Positions 49,565 through 57,592 of a stretch of 64,000 bases of DNA are shown in pieces. Source of the stretch: Halomonas elongata. Lineage in GTDB: Bacteria; Pseudomonadota; Gammaproteobacteria; Pseudomonadales; Halomonadaceae. Positions within the stretch are counted from its first letter, which is position 1. Every line of letters begins with the position of its first letter. The translations under genes and the position numbers were made by a program. Under the pieces are notes generated by a model, which worked only from the letters and a program-made list of their open reading frames with translations, did no database searches and was not told where the DNA came from. The stretch lies in contig NZ_JAJQTQ010000007.1 in assembly GCF_029081005.1 (NCBI RefSeq), forward strand, positions 62,001-126,000, read 5' to 3'.

Positions 49565-50235
49565 ACAAGCCGCTCTCTCTGGCCCTGTTGGGGGTGTCAC
49601 TGGCCATGCCGTTGGCCACGCTCCATGCGGCCGAGATCCCCGAGGCCGTCCAGTTCCTGAAACTCGAAGGCCAGCCAGCGAACCCCACCACCATCGAGTC
49701 CACTCCCATGGAGCACTGGTATGAGGTGCGCTGGCGCACCGGGTAACTCCTCTATACGGACGCCGAGGCCAGGTACCTGCTGGTCGGCGAGCTGCCCGAT
49801 AACGGCAAGGACCAGGTCATCAACTTGTCCGAACAACAACGTCGTGAGCAGCGTCTAGCAAAACTGGCGGAACTCGGCGACAACGCTTACGTGACCTACC
49901 CGGCCGACGGGGACGTGAAAGGCCAGATGACGGTCTTTACCGATATCAGCTGTCCGTACTGCCAGCGGCTGCATCAGGACATTCCCCAACTCAATGCCGC
50001 CAGTATCACGGTCCATTACCTGCCGTACCCCCGGTAGAGCCTGGCCTCCAGTGGCACAGCACATGGCATCCATCTGGTGCCGTAAATCTCCCCGTCAGGC
50101 GCCGAATCAGGCCTTCAATGGGCAAGTTGCGCCGGTTGGCGATGAAGCCCAGGTGTGTCGGCCACGTCTGGAGCAAAGCTATTCACTGGCCCAGCCATTT
50201 GGGGTTAGAGGCACGCCGGCCAGAGTTATCGTCAA
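49561..50235 (+). pseudogene. Thiol:disulfide interchange protein DsbC-type, decayed
   Basis: Recognisable signal peptide (LNKPLSLALLGVSLAMPLAT), the DsbC dimerisation segment, the active-site TDISCPYCQRLHQD (about 49938-49980) and the C-terminal QPFGVRGTPARVIVKSG. Three lesions: no standard start codon (AGGAG at 49548 then CTG at 49561), an in-frame TAA at 49744-49746, and a frameshift at about 50035-50055 after YLPYPR; the last part continues in another frame as AQHMASIWCRK. It is truncated at its end by the IS256-family element. DsbC homologues are encoded in GI-type ICE transfer modules. Confidence 0.8.
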
Positions 50236-51597
50236 ATCTGGTGGATGGCGGTCAGGCCGCACTCCTGTCTGACTGATCGGCTACCTGCTCCCCGTCCTGG
50301 AACTTGACGTTGCTGACCACCCGCTCCAACTTCTGGAAGTGCTTGATTCGCCTCCAGCGTTTCTGGGCGGACTGGAGCAGTTTGAAGACCATCGCCAGGG
50401 TCGTGTCCCGGGAGCTGCAGTTCCGGCTGCGCTTGGTCCTCAGACGGACCGTGGCGAAGGTCGACTCGATCGGGTCGGTGGTGCGGATGTGCACCCAGTG
50501 CTCTGCCGGGAAGTCGTAGAACGCCAGCAGTTCGTCCCGATCCTTGGCCAGGCATTCCATCGCCTGGGGGTATTTGACGCCGAAGCGCTTCAGCGTGCGG
50601 TCGAAGGCCTGATGAGCTGTTTTACGCGTCTCAGCCATCCAGATCTCGTGAAGATCGGCCTTGACCTTAGGCTGCACCGACTTGGGCAGCTTGTTCAGCA
50701 CATTAGCCGTCTTGTGGACCCAGCAACGTTGGTGCGCCGTGGTCGGATAGACCTTGCTCAGCGCCTTCCAGAAACCCAGCGCGCCATCGCCGATCGCCAG
50801 CCAGGGGACCTCGGTCAGGCCACGCTCTCGCAGGCCCGTGAGCAGCTCTTTCCAACTGGCTTCCGATTCGCGATGGCCATCCTCGACGGCGACCAGTTCC
50901 TTGCGGCCATGCTCCGTGACGCCGACGATCACCAGCAGACATAAGCGGTCATCCAGGCGCACATTGCTGTAGACGCCATCCGCCCACCAGTACACATAGC
51001 GGCGGTCCGCCAGGTCCCGCTGACACCAGGCCTTGTGCTCGTCGAGCCACTGAGCCTTCAGTCGCGAGACCGTGTTGGGCGACAGGCCCTTGGCCTGGTC
51101 ACCCAGCAGGGCCGACAGGGCCTCCTGATAGTCGCCAGTGGAGATGCCCTTGAGATAGAGCCAAGGAATCAACTCCTCGACGCTGCGGGCCCGCTTCAAA
51201 TAGGGCGGCAACAGGGTGCTGTTGAAGCAAGCCTGGCCGCCACTCCGGTCCCGCACCTTGGGTACCTTGACGGTGACATCACCGATGCCGGTCTGCACAG
51301 TGCGCTCCGGTAAGTGGCCGTTACGCACCACCGCCTGCCGACCGTCCTCCAGGGGCGTGTCGGCATACTGGGCCAGGAAGGTGGCCAATTCGGCCTCCAC
51401 GGCCTTGGCGATCAGGTCTCGCGCCCCTTGGCGCAACAATTCGTGCAACGGGTCCGAGGCCTCGGATTCTGGCTGTGACAAGGCTCGGAGGGTAGAATCG
51501 GTCATGGCGTATCTGCTCTTGTTGATTGAGATCTTGGTCGTGATCAATCAACAGGATACGCCACCCTTCCTACCTCCTCCCGTACACCAGAAATCAC
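50231..51597 (-). mobile_element. IS256-family insertion sequence
   Basis: About 1.37 kb. Imperfect terminal inverted repeats share 14 of 21 positions (50231-50251 against the complement of 51577-51597), both with a CTGGTG core. The 8 bases on each side do not match, so no target duplication is visible, and two unrelated truncated genes abut the ends. Exact ends are estimates. Confidence 0.8.
50252..51505 (-). CDS. IS256-family transposase
   Basis: 417 aa from ATG 51505 (the frame also opens at 51547). DDE transposase of the Mutator-like class: [20 protein letters not shown] (first Asp about 176), [14 protein letters not shown] (second Asp about 241), [14 protein letters not shown], and the Glu in [16 protein letters not shown] (about 348). 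The frame is intact over the full length, so the element may still be active. Confidence 0.93.
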   Translation of the reverse strand: MTDSTLRALSQPESEASDPLHELLRQGARDLIAKAVEAELATFLAQYADTPLEDGRQAVVRNGHLPERTVQTGIGDVTVKVPKVRDRSGGQACFNSTLLPPYLKRARSVEELIPWLYLKGISTGDYQEALSALLGDQAKGLSPNTVSRLKAQWLDEHKAWCQRDLADRRYVYWWADGVYSNVRLDDRLCLLVIVGVTEHGRKELVAVEDGHRESEASWKELLTGLRERGLTEVPWLAIGDGALGFWKALSKVYPTTAHQRCWVHKTANVLNKLPKSVQPKVKADLHEIWMAETRKTAHQAFDRTLKRFGVKYPQAMECLAKDRDELLAFYDFPAEHWVHIRTTDPIESTFATVRLRTKRSRNCSSRDTTLAMVFKLLQSAQKRWRRIKHFQKLERVVSNVKFQDGEQVADQSDRSAA

Positions 51598-51716
51598 CAT
51601 AGTCCGTTCCAAACGATCGTGTTGGAGATCGAGGCCTTGAAAACGTCGGCGTAATACGCGCAGGCCGCTTCAAGATCTTCGACCAGCACATCGACGTGGC
51701 TGAATCTCAAATCCAT
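51598..51716 (-). pseudogene. VOC/glyoxalase-family protein, N-terminal fragment
   Basis: About 38 codons, starting MDLRFSHVDVLVEDLEAACA and YYADVFKAS, typical of the first beta-alpha unit of the vicinal oxygen chelate fold. The rest of the gene is cut off by the IS256 end; no matching remainder exists on the other side of the IS, which instead borders the dsbC relic. Confidence 0.7.
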
Positions 51717-51826
51717 CCTGGCGCCCTCATGAGTATCAGAAAGTCTCGGGTATCTGGGAAATTGGTTAACGGCGGCATAAGGTTCTTCTCAAGAGCCCTG
51801 CCCTGGCCACAACGTCAATATCCTTT

Positions 51827-52423
51827 TCACTTCGGCAATTGAAAAGCGTACTGCAGCACCTCTGCTGGCTTGCCAAATAACGAGTTGACACCGACCCGCT
51901 TGCGCTCGACAAGTGTAAAGTCCTGAAATAAGGCGGAGATCTCGGTGTCTTTGAAGTGCATCATGGGGATGCCGTTTGTCGCCCGGAAGCTGCCCCCAGC
52001 GAGGTAGCCAGCATCCCCTTCTCGCAGGAAGTCAACACCGAAGACCTCTCCTCCAGGGCGAAGTACCCGGGCAATCTCTGCCACGATCATGGTCTGGTGG
52101 CGAGGAGAAGGCACGCTAGTGAGTAGGGCAGCAATGACGACGGCATCGAAGGTGTCGCTGGAGTCGGGTAAGTGAGTGGCATCGGCCACACGAAGCTCCA
52201 ACCCTGGTGCTTCGGCATGCCCTCGAGCCACAAGCTGGGGAGAGGCATCATAGCCAGTCAAGCGATAGAAGCCCCGATCACGCAGGCTCATCCGTCCGTA
52301 GCCACAGCCTAGGTCTAGCACGCGGGCCTGTTTAGGGATTCTCTCGGTAATGTCGTCGATATCCAACGGGACAGAAAACATCACCTCGTCGACTACATCA
52401 TTCCAGGAGGTCGTTGTCGTCAC
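51827..52423 (-). CDS. Class I SAM-dependent methyltransferase
   Basis: 198 aa. Motif I VLDLGCGYGRMSL (about 35-47), acidic GYDASPQ (about 57-63) and the RVLRPGGEVFGVDFL motif (about 119-133) are clear for a Methyltransf_11/25 type. Small-molecule or metabolite substrate unknown. The frame is intact. It is transcribed with the upstream inhibitor gene (gap 37 bases) and is cargo of the island, with less GC-rich codon use than the core genes. Confidence 0.85.
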   Translation of the reverse strand: MTTTTSWNDVVDEVMFSVPLDIDDITERIPKQARVLDLGCGYGRMSLRDRGFYRLTGYDASPQLVARGHAEAPGLELRVADATHLPDSSDTFDAVVIAALLTSVPSPRHQTMIVAEIARVLRPGGEVFGVDFLREGDAGYLAGGSFRATNGIPMMHFKDTEISALFQDFTLVERKRVGVNSLFGKPAEVLQYAFQLPK

Positions 52424-52460
52424 TTAGGCATTCCTGATGGTTCAGTCGAGTATAAAGTCC

Positions 52461-52793
52461 CTAGCCACACTGTATCGTTTGGATGACGTCTTCCTCATTG
52501 ACGCTAACGTCCAGACGATCAGCGCGGTATTCCAGGGTGTAGGCCATGCCGGGACGCTTCACCCTGAGGGCGCCTGCTCCGCTTTCCTGCTCCAGGGTGT
52601 CGCTGAGCGCCTCCGTGTAGGACCGTCCTACATAGCGCTGGACCTGTTCAGCCCCGCAGAGATCATCCGACTGACTCATGGTAGGCGGCTCGGGAGCCTT
52701 GCCCCGATCGGGAGAGGCCGCGGTGGACGATTGACCGGCACAGCCTGTCAGGATCAGACCTGCCGACACGAGGATCAGGATTCGATACAGCAT
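52461..52793 (-). CDS. I78-family peptidase-inhibitor-like lipoprotein
   Basis: 110 aa from ATG 52793 (AAGGAG 8 bases ahead). Signal LYRILILVSAGLILTGC with lipidated Cys about 18, a proline-rich linker, then the I78 (potato-inhibitor-like, PF11720) pattern: CGAEQVQRYVGRSY, ALRVKRPGMAYTLEYRADRL and IQTIQCG, two cysteines at the ends of the domain. Such proteins may block serine proteases in the periplasm or outside. Intact, probably expressed with the methyltransferase. Confidence 0.78.
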   Translation of the reverse strand: MLYRILILVSAGLILTGCAGQSSTAASPDRGKAPEPPTMSQSDDLCGAEQVQRYVGRSYTEALSDTLEQESGAGALRVKRPGMAYTLEYRADRLDVSVNEEDVIQTIQCG

Positions 52794-52936
52794 GCAGAGG
52801 CTCCTTCCGTGTGTCCCCGGTCCATCTGACCCGGGGCTATCCAAGAAATGTCTCGCGATCAATTTAACATTCTTCGATGCCCTCACCACCCGGGAAACTC
52901 ACCATGGCCATATGCCCACCGTTCCAGGAGGCCACT

Positions 52937-53250
52937 GTGGCACGACATCCAACGCGCTGGTTGATTCCGCTGCTTTCGATGCTGGCTCTGCCGGCCTGGG
53001 CCGGTGTGGAGGTGTTCACGACGGCCGGGCAACCCGTCATCAACGTGCCCTCTGAGGCTGCTGTCGTCGAGCTCGATGCCCCGGCACGGTTGGATACCCA
53101 ATTCTCGGCTGACTTGTCGGGGGACCGTCAGCAAGCGCAGCAGGAGGCCATGCGCCGGCTGCAGGCGCCCGACTGGCAAGCCAAGCGCGAGGCCCTGGAG
53201 CGGGCGGCCATGGGCACAGCCCGCGCCTGGATGATCGGGATCGAGAAAGT
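52937..53250 (+). pseudogene. TIGR03757-type integrating conjugative element protein, truncated
   Basis: GTG start at 52937 with AGGAGG at 52926-52931. Signal VARHPTRWLIPLLSMLALPAWA, then GVEVFTTAGQPVINVP, a VVELDAPARLDTQFSADL segment and AWMIGIEKVP. This pattern fits the TIGR03757 (PFL_4709) family of the GI-type ICE transfer apparatus. The family would continue with a conserved PAVV(V)D/YVVYG region, but here it is replaced at about 53250 by the end of an IS3-type sequence. Confidence 0.7.
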
Positions 53251-53852
53251 GCCGGGTCAGCAGCGACTGGTACAACGTCAAGCAATATTGGCTGCCACGG
53301 TCACTATGCACGACCACTCCCTTGGGCATCTTACGACGCCACAGGGCCATCTTCAGGGCATCGCCGACCAAGTCGGCGGTATCCACTCACTCATCGCCCA
53401 GCCGACCACCTTGCGTGAGTACACCTCGCCAGTTGCTAGGTACGTAATGTCGCCGACCCACGTCTGGTTCGGAGCTGTCGCGGTGAAGTCCTGCTCCAGC
53501 AGGTTCGGTGCTACTGGCAGCTTGTGCTGAGAGTTCGTCGTAGCCTTGAACGTGCGGGCTGCCTTGGCACGTAGGCCTTGCCGCTGGAGGCTGGCGGCAA
53601 CGGTCTTGCGGTCTACTGCAGGCCATCGTCACGTAAGTCCAGAGCCAATCTAGGAGCGCCTGAGCGCCCCTTCCGATGGTGATAAACCTTAGCCACACGC
53701 AGGTCGAGAACCGCCTGCTGGCGGCGCCTGGATAACGGCACACCACCGCGCTGTCGCCAGGCGTAGTAGCCGCTGCGGGCGACGCCGAGAAACGCGCACA
53801 TCCGATGAATGCTGAAGGCCTGACGATGCTGCTCAATGAGGGCGTACTTCAC
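53250..53852 (-). pseudogene. IS3-family transposase OrfB, frameshifted and truncated
   Basis: Starts GTG 53852 as VKYALIEQHRQAFSIHRMCA. A one-base loss near 53616 shifts the frame (then [13 protein letters not shown] and [20 protein letters not shown]), and a second shift at about 53380 precedes [20 protein letters not shown] and RGSQYC. The DDE residues that remain are in WVGDITY and VVVHSDRG; the third (Glu) is lost with the 3' end. Confidence 0.8.
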
Positions 53853-54127
53853 TTCAGTCTCTTCGCGAAGTACACCGCGGCTTTTTTTGCGATCTCAAGC
53901 TCTTCCGACTTCTCAGCTAGCTGTCGCTTGAGCCTGGCGTTCTCTTCAGCCAAGGCTTGCTCGCGAGCCGAGGCACTCTGCTGCAGCTGAGCCTTGGCTC
54001 GCCATTGGTAGAGCTGGCTGGGCTCAAGCCCCAGCTCACGAGCGGCGGCACTGGCACCATCATGATCAGCGAGTGCTAGGGCCTCATCCTTGTAGGCCTG
54101 GGAGTAACGGGTACGGGTCTTCTTCAT
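53849..54127 (-). CDS. IS3-family transposase OrfA
   Basis: 92 aa: HTH_Tnp_1 domain (MKKTRTRYSQAYKDEALALA, ELGLEPSQLYQWRAKA) and a C-terminal leucine zipper (EENARLKRQLAEKSEELEIAKKA). It ends in a 4-base overlap with orfB, as needed for the programmed frameshift that makes OrfAB. Start could also be 54148. Confidence 0.85.
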   Translation of the reverse strand: MKKTRTRYSQAYKDEALALADHDGASAAARELGLEPSQLYQWRAKAQLQQSASAREQALAEENARLKRQLAEKSEELEIAKKAAVYFAKRLK

Positions 54128-54496
54128 CGACATTGCTTGCCTTGCCATGGGTCACCTCGTTCAGTGTACTGCCTTGACGGGGTGTCCACTTCTGCTGGGC
54201 AAGATCAGACGAATCCTCCTCCTGAGTAGAAGAGGGATGGTCACCCACCCTTTTCTGCCGCCCACCGGGCGGGCTCATCGGGCAGGCATGATGATCACCG
54301 CCGCAAGGATCGCAAGGCCGTGTTTGACGATGCCGCCTGGTGTTACTCTGGGTGCATAGGCCCGAACGAGCCTTGCGACACAATTCAGGCGGCTATGGCG
54401 ACAACGCCAGGCAGCCCTTGCCCGAGGATCAAACGAAAGAAGAAGCCATGTGGGCGATGAGTTTCAAGATCATGCACAGGCCGGAGAAGCGGCGAT

Positions 54497-54742
54497 ATGG
54501 CAGACGCAGACATCATGATGGCGGATGAGCCGGTGGACAAGGCTAAGCATCTGCAAGTGGGCGAAGAAGAGTTTTTTGTACTTGACCGTCAGGGCCGGCA
54601 CATCAACTGCCGAGTCAAGGAACGGCTCCCGCACGGGGAATACACAGTAGAGTTCCTCAGTGAGAGCGTCGAAGGCGGCGAGAAGAGCCTTGACTATATC
54701 GGGAAGGAGCAAAACATCAGATGGGACCAGATCAGGTTCTGA
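54497..54742 (+). CDS. Small hypothetical protein of the island
   Basis: 81 aa, no recognisable family. Composition is balanced (VGEEEFFVLDRQGRHINCRV, LPHGEYTVEFLSESVEGGEK) and looks like a folded cytoplasmic protein. GGAG lies about 10 bases before the ATG. Codon use is less GC-rich than in core genes, in keeping with foreign DNA. A terminator follows at 54786. Confidence 0.55.
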   Translation: MADADIMMADEPVDKAKHLQVGEEEFFVLDRQGRHINCRVKERLPHGEYTVEFLSESVEGGEKSLDYIGKEQNIRWDQIRF

Positions 54743-54785
54743 CACATGCAGTCCAGCTCATGATGCAGTGATCAGATCACGACAC

Positions 54786-54810
54786 AGCCCGCCGCAGCGC
54801 GGGCTTTTCT
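54786..54810 (+). terminator. Rho-independent terminator
   Basis: AGCCCGC (54786-54792) / GCGGGCT (54799-54805), then TTTCT. A second short hairpin with GCGG arms and TTTCTTGTTT follows directly. Confidence 0.7.
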
Positions 54811-54855
54811 ATGACCGCCCGCCGAGGCGGCTTTCTTGTTTCTGGAGAGTACGCA

Positions 54856-55059
54856 ATGGAAGATGACGTGATTCTAAACGTTGGCGAAGCGGTCAAACTG
54901 CTTGACGTTGATCGCACGACGCTATGGCGCATGCATGCCAAGTATCAAATGATAGTACCGCCGGCGCGGTTCAGTGTCGGCAAGACCGGGTATCTGAGGA
55001 GTTACCTGGAGCAGTGGAAGAAGGATCGTATGGACGAGGTGACCAAGGATGTTGGATAG
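54856..55059 (+). CDS. AlpA/excisionase-like helix-turn-helix protein
   Basis: 67 aa: MEDDVILNVGEAVKLLDVDR then TTLWRMHAKYQMIVPPARFS and RSYLEQWKKDR. A winged-helix of the AlpA/MerR-like excisionase type, common next to the attachment sites of phages and islands, where it controls integrase or excision. Start 54856 has GGAGAG ahead; a frame back to 54811 overlaps the hairpins. Lies 130 bases from the right repeat. Its partner integrase is absent. Confidence 0.68.
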   Translation: MEDDVILNVGEAVKLLDVDRTTLWRMHAKYQMIVPPARFSVGKTGYLRSYLEQWKKDRMDEVTKDVG

Positions 55060-55188
55060 ACAGCACCCTTATCGGCGCCCTACCCTTCGACCAGTCCCGC
55101 CTATCCCATTGGAGGCTTCACTTTGACGCTACGGACACCACAACGGACACCAAGCTGGACCCGGGAAAACACAAGATGCTGATTGTAT

Positions 55189-55264
<76 letters not shown>

Positions 55265-55307
55265 ATGACGATGTGCATGCCCGAGGGCGGGCAATAGGTA
55301 GGAAAGG

Positions 55308-55383
55308 TGGCTCCCCGAGCAGGACTCGAACCTGCGACCCAATGATTAACAGTCATTTGCTCTACCAACTGAGCTATCGGGGA
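55308..55383 (-). tRNA. tRNA-Asn (GTT), copy 2
   Basis: 76 nt with CCA, cloverleaf as copy 1, anticodon stem AATGACT/...ATT variant. Lies 43 bases upstream of copy 1 in the same transcript. Confidence 0.97.
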
Positions 55384-55443
55384 ATGACCTTCAACGCGTC
55401 CCGTTGGTTGACGCGGCGTTCGAGCCTTGATGAAACAAGGTGT

Positions 55444-55519
55444 TGGCTCCCCGAGCAGGACTCGAACCTGCGACCCAATGATTAACAGTCATTTGCTCTA
55501 CCAACTGAGCTATCGGGGA
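55444..55519 (-). tRNA. tRNA-Asn (GTT), copy 3
   Basis: 76 nt with CCA, identical to copy 2 by inspection. First Asn copy in the transcription direction. Confidence 0.97.
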
Positions 55520-55603
55520 ACGACCTCGAACACGGGGCGTAGTATACGGATAGGCTCGACAACGTCAAGTATCATCTAATGGTTCCGTCGATGCCCCCAA
55601 CGC

Positions 55604-55638
55604 AAGACGCCCGTCCGGCATGACCGAACGGGCGTCTT
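55604..55638. other. Hairpin between tRNA-Met and the tRNA-Asn array
   Basis: AAGACGCCCGT (55604-55614) / ACGGGCGTCTT (55628-55638), a perfect 11-bp stem with a 13-base loop. On the minus strand only a weak T context follows, so it may be a partial terminator or processing signal. Confidence 0.55.
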
Positions 55639-55650
55639 ATCGATGTCCCT

Positions 55651-55727
55651 TGGTGGCTACGCCCTGATTCGAACAGGGGACCCCATCATTATGAGTGATG
55701 TGCTCTAACCAGCTGAGCTACGTAGCC
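55651..55727 (-). tRNA. tRNA-Met (CAT), elongator, second copy
   Basis: 77 nt with CCA; same sequence as the plus-strand copy at 45275-45351. Heads the Met-Asn-Asn-Asn cluster. Confidence 0.97.
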
Positions 55728-55799
55728 TTTCCGTTGCCCATCGAGCAACGGGGAGGGATTATGCATGCGGGCCGCCTGCATGGCAAGCCCGCACGAGCA

Positions 55800-56744
55800 T
55801 CACTCCTCGATGGACAGGGCCTGCTTGACCGCCGGCAGGGCCGGCTCGCCATCCTTGGTGGTCACGCCGTCGAGCCAGCCATCGAGCACCTGGGGGTTCG
55901 CCTGGATGTAGGCCTTCGCCGCCTCGCGAGGATCGGCGCCTTCATCCATGATGGTGCCCATCAGCTGATTTTCCATCTCCAGCGTGAAGCTCAGGTTGTT
56001 CAGCAGGTTGCCGACATTGGGACATGCCTCGGTATAGTCGGTCCGGGTGTTGGTATACACCGTGGCACCGCCCAGGTTCGGACCGAAGTAGTCGTCGGCA
56101 CCTTCGAGGTAGGCCATGTCGAAGTTGGTGTTCATCGGGTGCGGCTCCCAGCCCAGGAACACCATCCACTTCTCGTCCGGGACCCGAGCCTTCAACTCGG
56201 CCAGCATCCCGGCCTCGCTGGAGTCGATCAACTGCCAGTCACCCAGGCCGAAGGCATCGTCGTCGATCATCTGCTGGATCAGCTCGTTGCCGTCATTGCC
56301 GGCCTCGATGCCATGCAACTGCTGCGAGAAACGCTCGGCATGCTCGTCCAGGTCGGCCACCGAGGTGACGCCGGCGTCGTAGACGTACTGGGGCACCGCC
56401 AGGGTGTACTTGGCGCCTTCCAGGTTGGCGCCCAGGCGCTCAACTTCGCCACGCTCCACGTAGGGATCGCTGATCGAGGCCATGGACGGCATCCAGTTGC
56501 CGAGGAAGACATCGAAATCACCATTCTTCATGCCCGAATATGCGATGGGCACCGAGACGGTATCGATACGGGTTTCATACCCCATGGCTTCCAGGACCTC
56601 GGTGGTCAGCGCGGTGGTAGCGGTGATATCCGTCCAGCCGACCTCGGCGAAACGTACCGGCTGACAGCTGTCTTCGGCGGCCATCAGCGGCGAGGAGGAC
56701 AGGGCGATCGCGGCGGTTGCCAGCCCCATGGTCATCTTGTTCAT
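55800..56744 (-). CDS. Choline/glycine betaine-type ABC substrate-binding protein (ChoX/ProX/OpuAC)
   Basis: 314 aa from ATG 56744 (GGGAG 8 bases ahead). Signal peptide 1-22 (MNKMTMGLATAAIALSSSPL), then the OpuAC-type fold: PVRFAEVGWTDITATTALT, GDFDVFLGNWMPSM, WQLIDSSEAGML and FLGWEPHPMN. Two cysteines in the mature protein could pair. Divergent from betI, so choline (a BetA substrate) is the likely ligand. No permease or ATPase genes follow on this strand, so it may work with a transporter encoded elsewhere. Confidence 0.87.
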   Translation of the reverse strand: MNKMTMGLATAAIALSSSPLMAAEDSCQPVRFAEVGWTDITATTALTTEVLEAMGYETRIDTVSVPIAYSGMKNGDFDVFLGNWMPSMASISDPYVERGEVERLGANLEGAKYTLAVPQYVYDAGVTSVADLDEHAERFSQQLHGIEAGNDGNELIQQMIDDDAFGLGDWQLIDSSEAGMLAELKARVPDEKWMVFLGWEPHPMNTNFDMAYLEGADDYFGPNLGGATVYTNTRTDYTEACPNVGNLLNNLSFTLEMENQLMGTIMDEGADPREAAKAYIQANPQVLDGWLDGVTTKDGEPALPAVKQALSIEE

Positions 56745-56841
56745 TGACTTTTCTCCCTTGCATTGGAAAGTGAATAGTCGGCGCAGGCGTTCTCTATGAC
56801 AAGCGCCCGTCGCTCCCGGGCGGGATGAGAAACCGCCCGCC

Positions 56842-56879
56842 GCCATTTTTATTGATTGAACATTCAATAAAAAAATGGC
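56842..56879. promoter_or_regulatory. BetI operator-like dyad
   Basis: Extended inverted repeat: left arm GCCATTTTTATTGA (56842-56855), right arm TCAATAAAAAAATGGC (56864-56879), with a central palindrome ATTGAA-CA-TTCAAT (56855-56868). It sits in the divergent choX-betI promoter, about 70 bases upstream of betI; the AT-rich sequence also supplies -10/-35-like stretches. Confidence 0.7.
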
Positions 56880-56948
56880 AAACTGGCCCTATCTTAACCA
56901 TGCTAGACCGCATGGTTGCAAGGTGAACCCGTGAGAGGAGTCAGCAAG

Positions 56949-57581
56949 GTGCCCAAGGTCGGAATGGAACCCATCCGTCGCCAACAGCTGATCAAGGCTA
57001 CCATGGCCGCCATCGACGACGTCGGCCTGGCCGATGCCACGGTGATGCGTATCGCTCGCCATGCCGGCGTTTCCGCCGGGATCATCAGCCATTACTTCGG
57101 CGGCAAGGACGGCCTGATGGAGGCGACGATGCGCCAGATCCTCAACGATCTGGGCGAAGCCGTATCGGCTCGACGCAAGGCATTGTCGACGACCTCGCCC
57201 AGGGCACACCTGGAAGCGATCATCGACGGCAACTTCGATCGCAGTCAGGTCACCGGCCCGGTGGCCAAGACCTGGCTGGCGTTCTGGGCCAGCAGCATGC
57301 ATCAACCACAGTTGCAGCGCCTGCAGAACGTCAACGACCGTCGCCTGTACGCCAACCTCTGCCACCAGTTTCGCCTCTTGATGCCACGCGAACAGGCTCG
57401 TGACGCCGCCCGTGCCCTGGCCGCGATGATCGACGGCCTCTGGCTGCGCGGCGCCCTGACGCCCGAAGGCCTGGATTCCGACCGCGCGCGTCGCCTGGCC
57501 CGAGACTACCTCGACCAGTTGCTGCGCACCCAAGACGCACGGACCCCGCGTCCTACACACGAACCCCAACCCGAGTCCTGA
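56949..57581 (+). CDS. betI: Choline-responsive TetR-family repressor BetI
   Basis: 210 aa with a GTG start at 56949, GAGGAG at 56935-56940. Begins [18 protein letters not shown] as other BetI proteins do; HTH about 30-50 ([20 protein letters not shown]); the ligand domain has [20 protein letters not shown] and [15 protein letters not shown]. Represses bet genes in the absence of choline. betB follows directly. Confidence 0.94.
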   Translation: MPKVGMEPIRRQQLIKATMAAIDDVGLADATVMRIARHAGVSAGIISHYFGGKDGLMEATMRQILNDLGEAVSARRKALSTTSPRAHLEAIIDGNFDRSQVTGPVAKTWLAFWASSMHQPQLQRLQNVNDRRLYANLCHQFRLLMPREQARDAARALAAMIDGLWLRGALTPEGLDSDRARRLARDYLDQLLRTQDARTPRPTHEPQPES

Positions 57582-57592
57582 TGGGAGCCACC

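Larger units (their letters stand above)
53250..54209 (-). mobile_element. IS3-family element, truncated
   Basis: orfA intact and orfB broken, with about the last 90 residues of orfB and the corresponding IS end missing at the junction with the TIGR03757 fragment. The outer end near 54209 (TGATCTTGCCC read on the minus strand) is an estimate. Immobile by itself. Confidence 0.75.

Noticed and set aside
51720..51826. attC/integron cassette site between the VOC fragment and the methyltransferase
   Set aside because: A GTTAAC occurs but no paired core sites or imperfect palindrome of attC type could be made out.
55060..55188. Integrase remnant at the right end of the island
   Set aside because: The frame ending in LAPRAGLEPATQ is simply the translated tRNA; no integrase motif (R..HxxR..Y) is visible.
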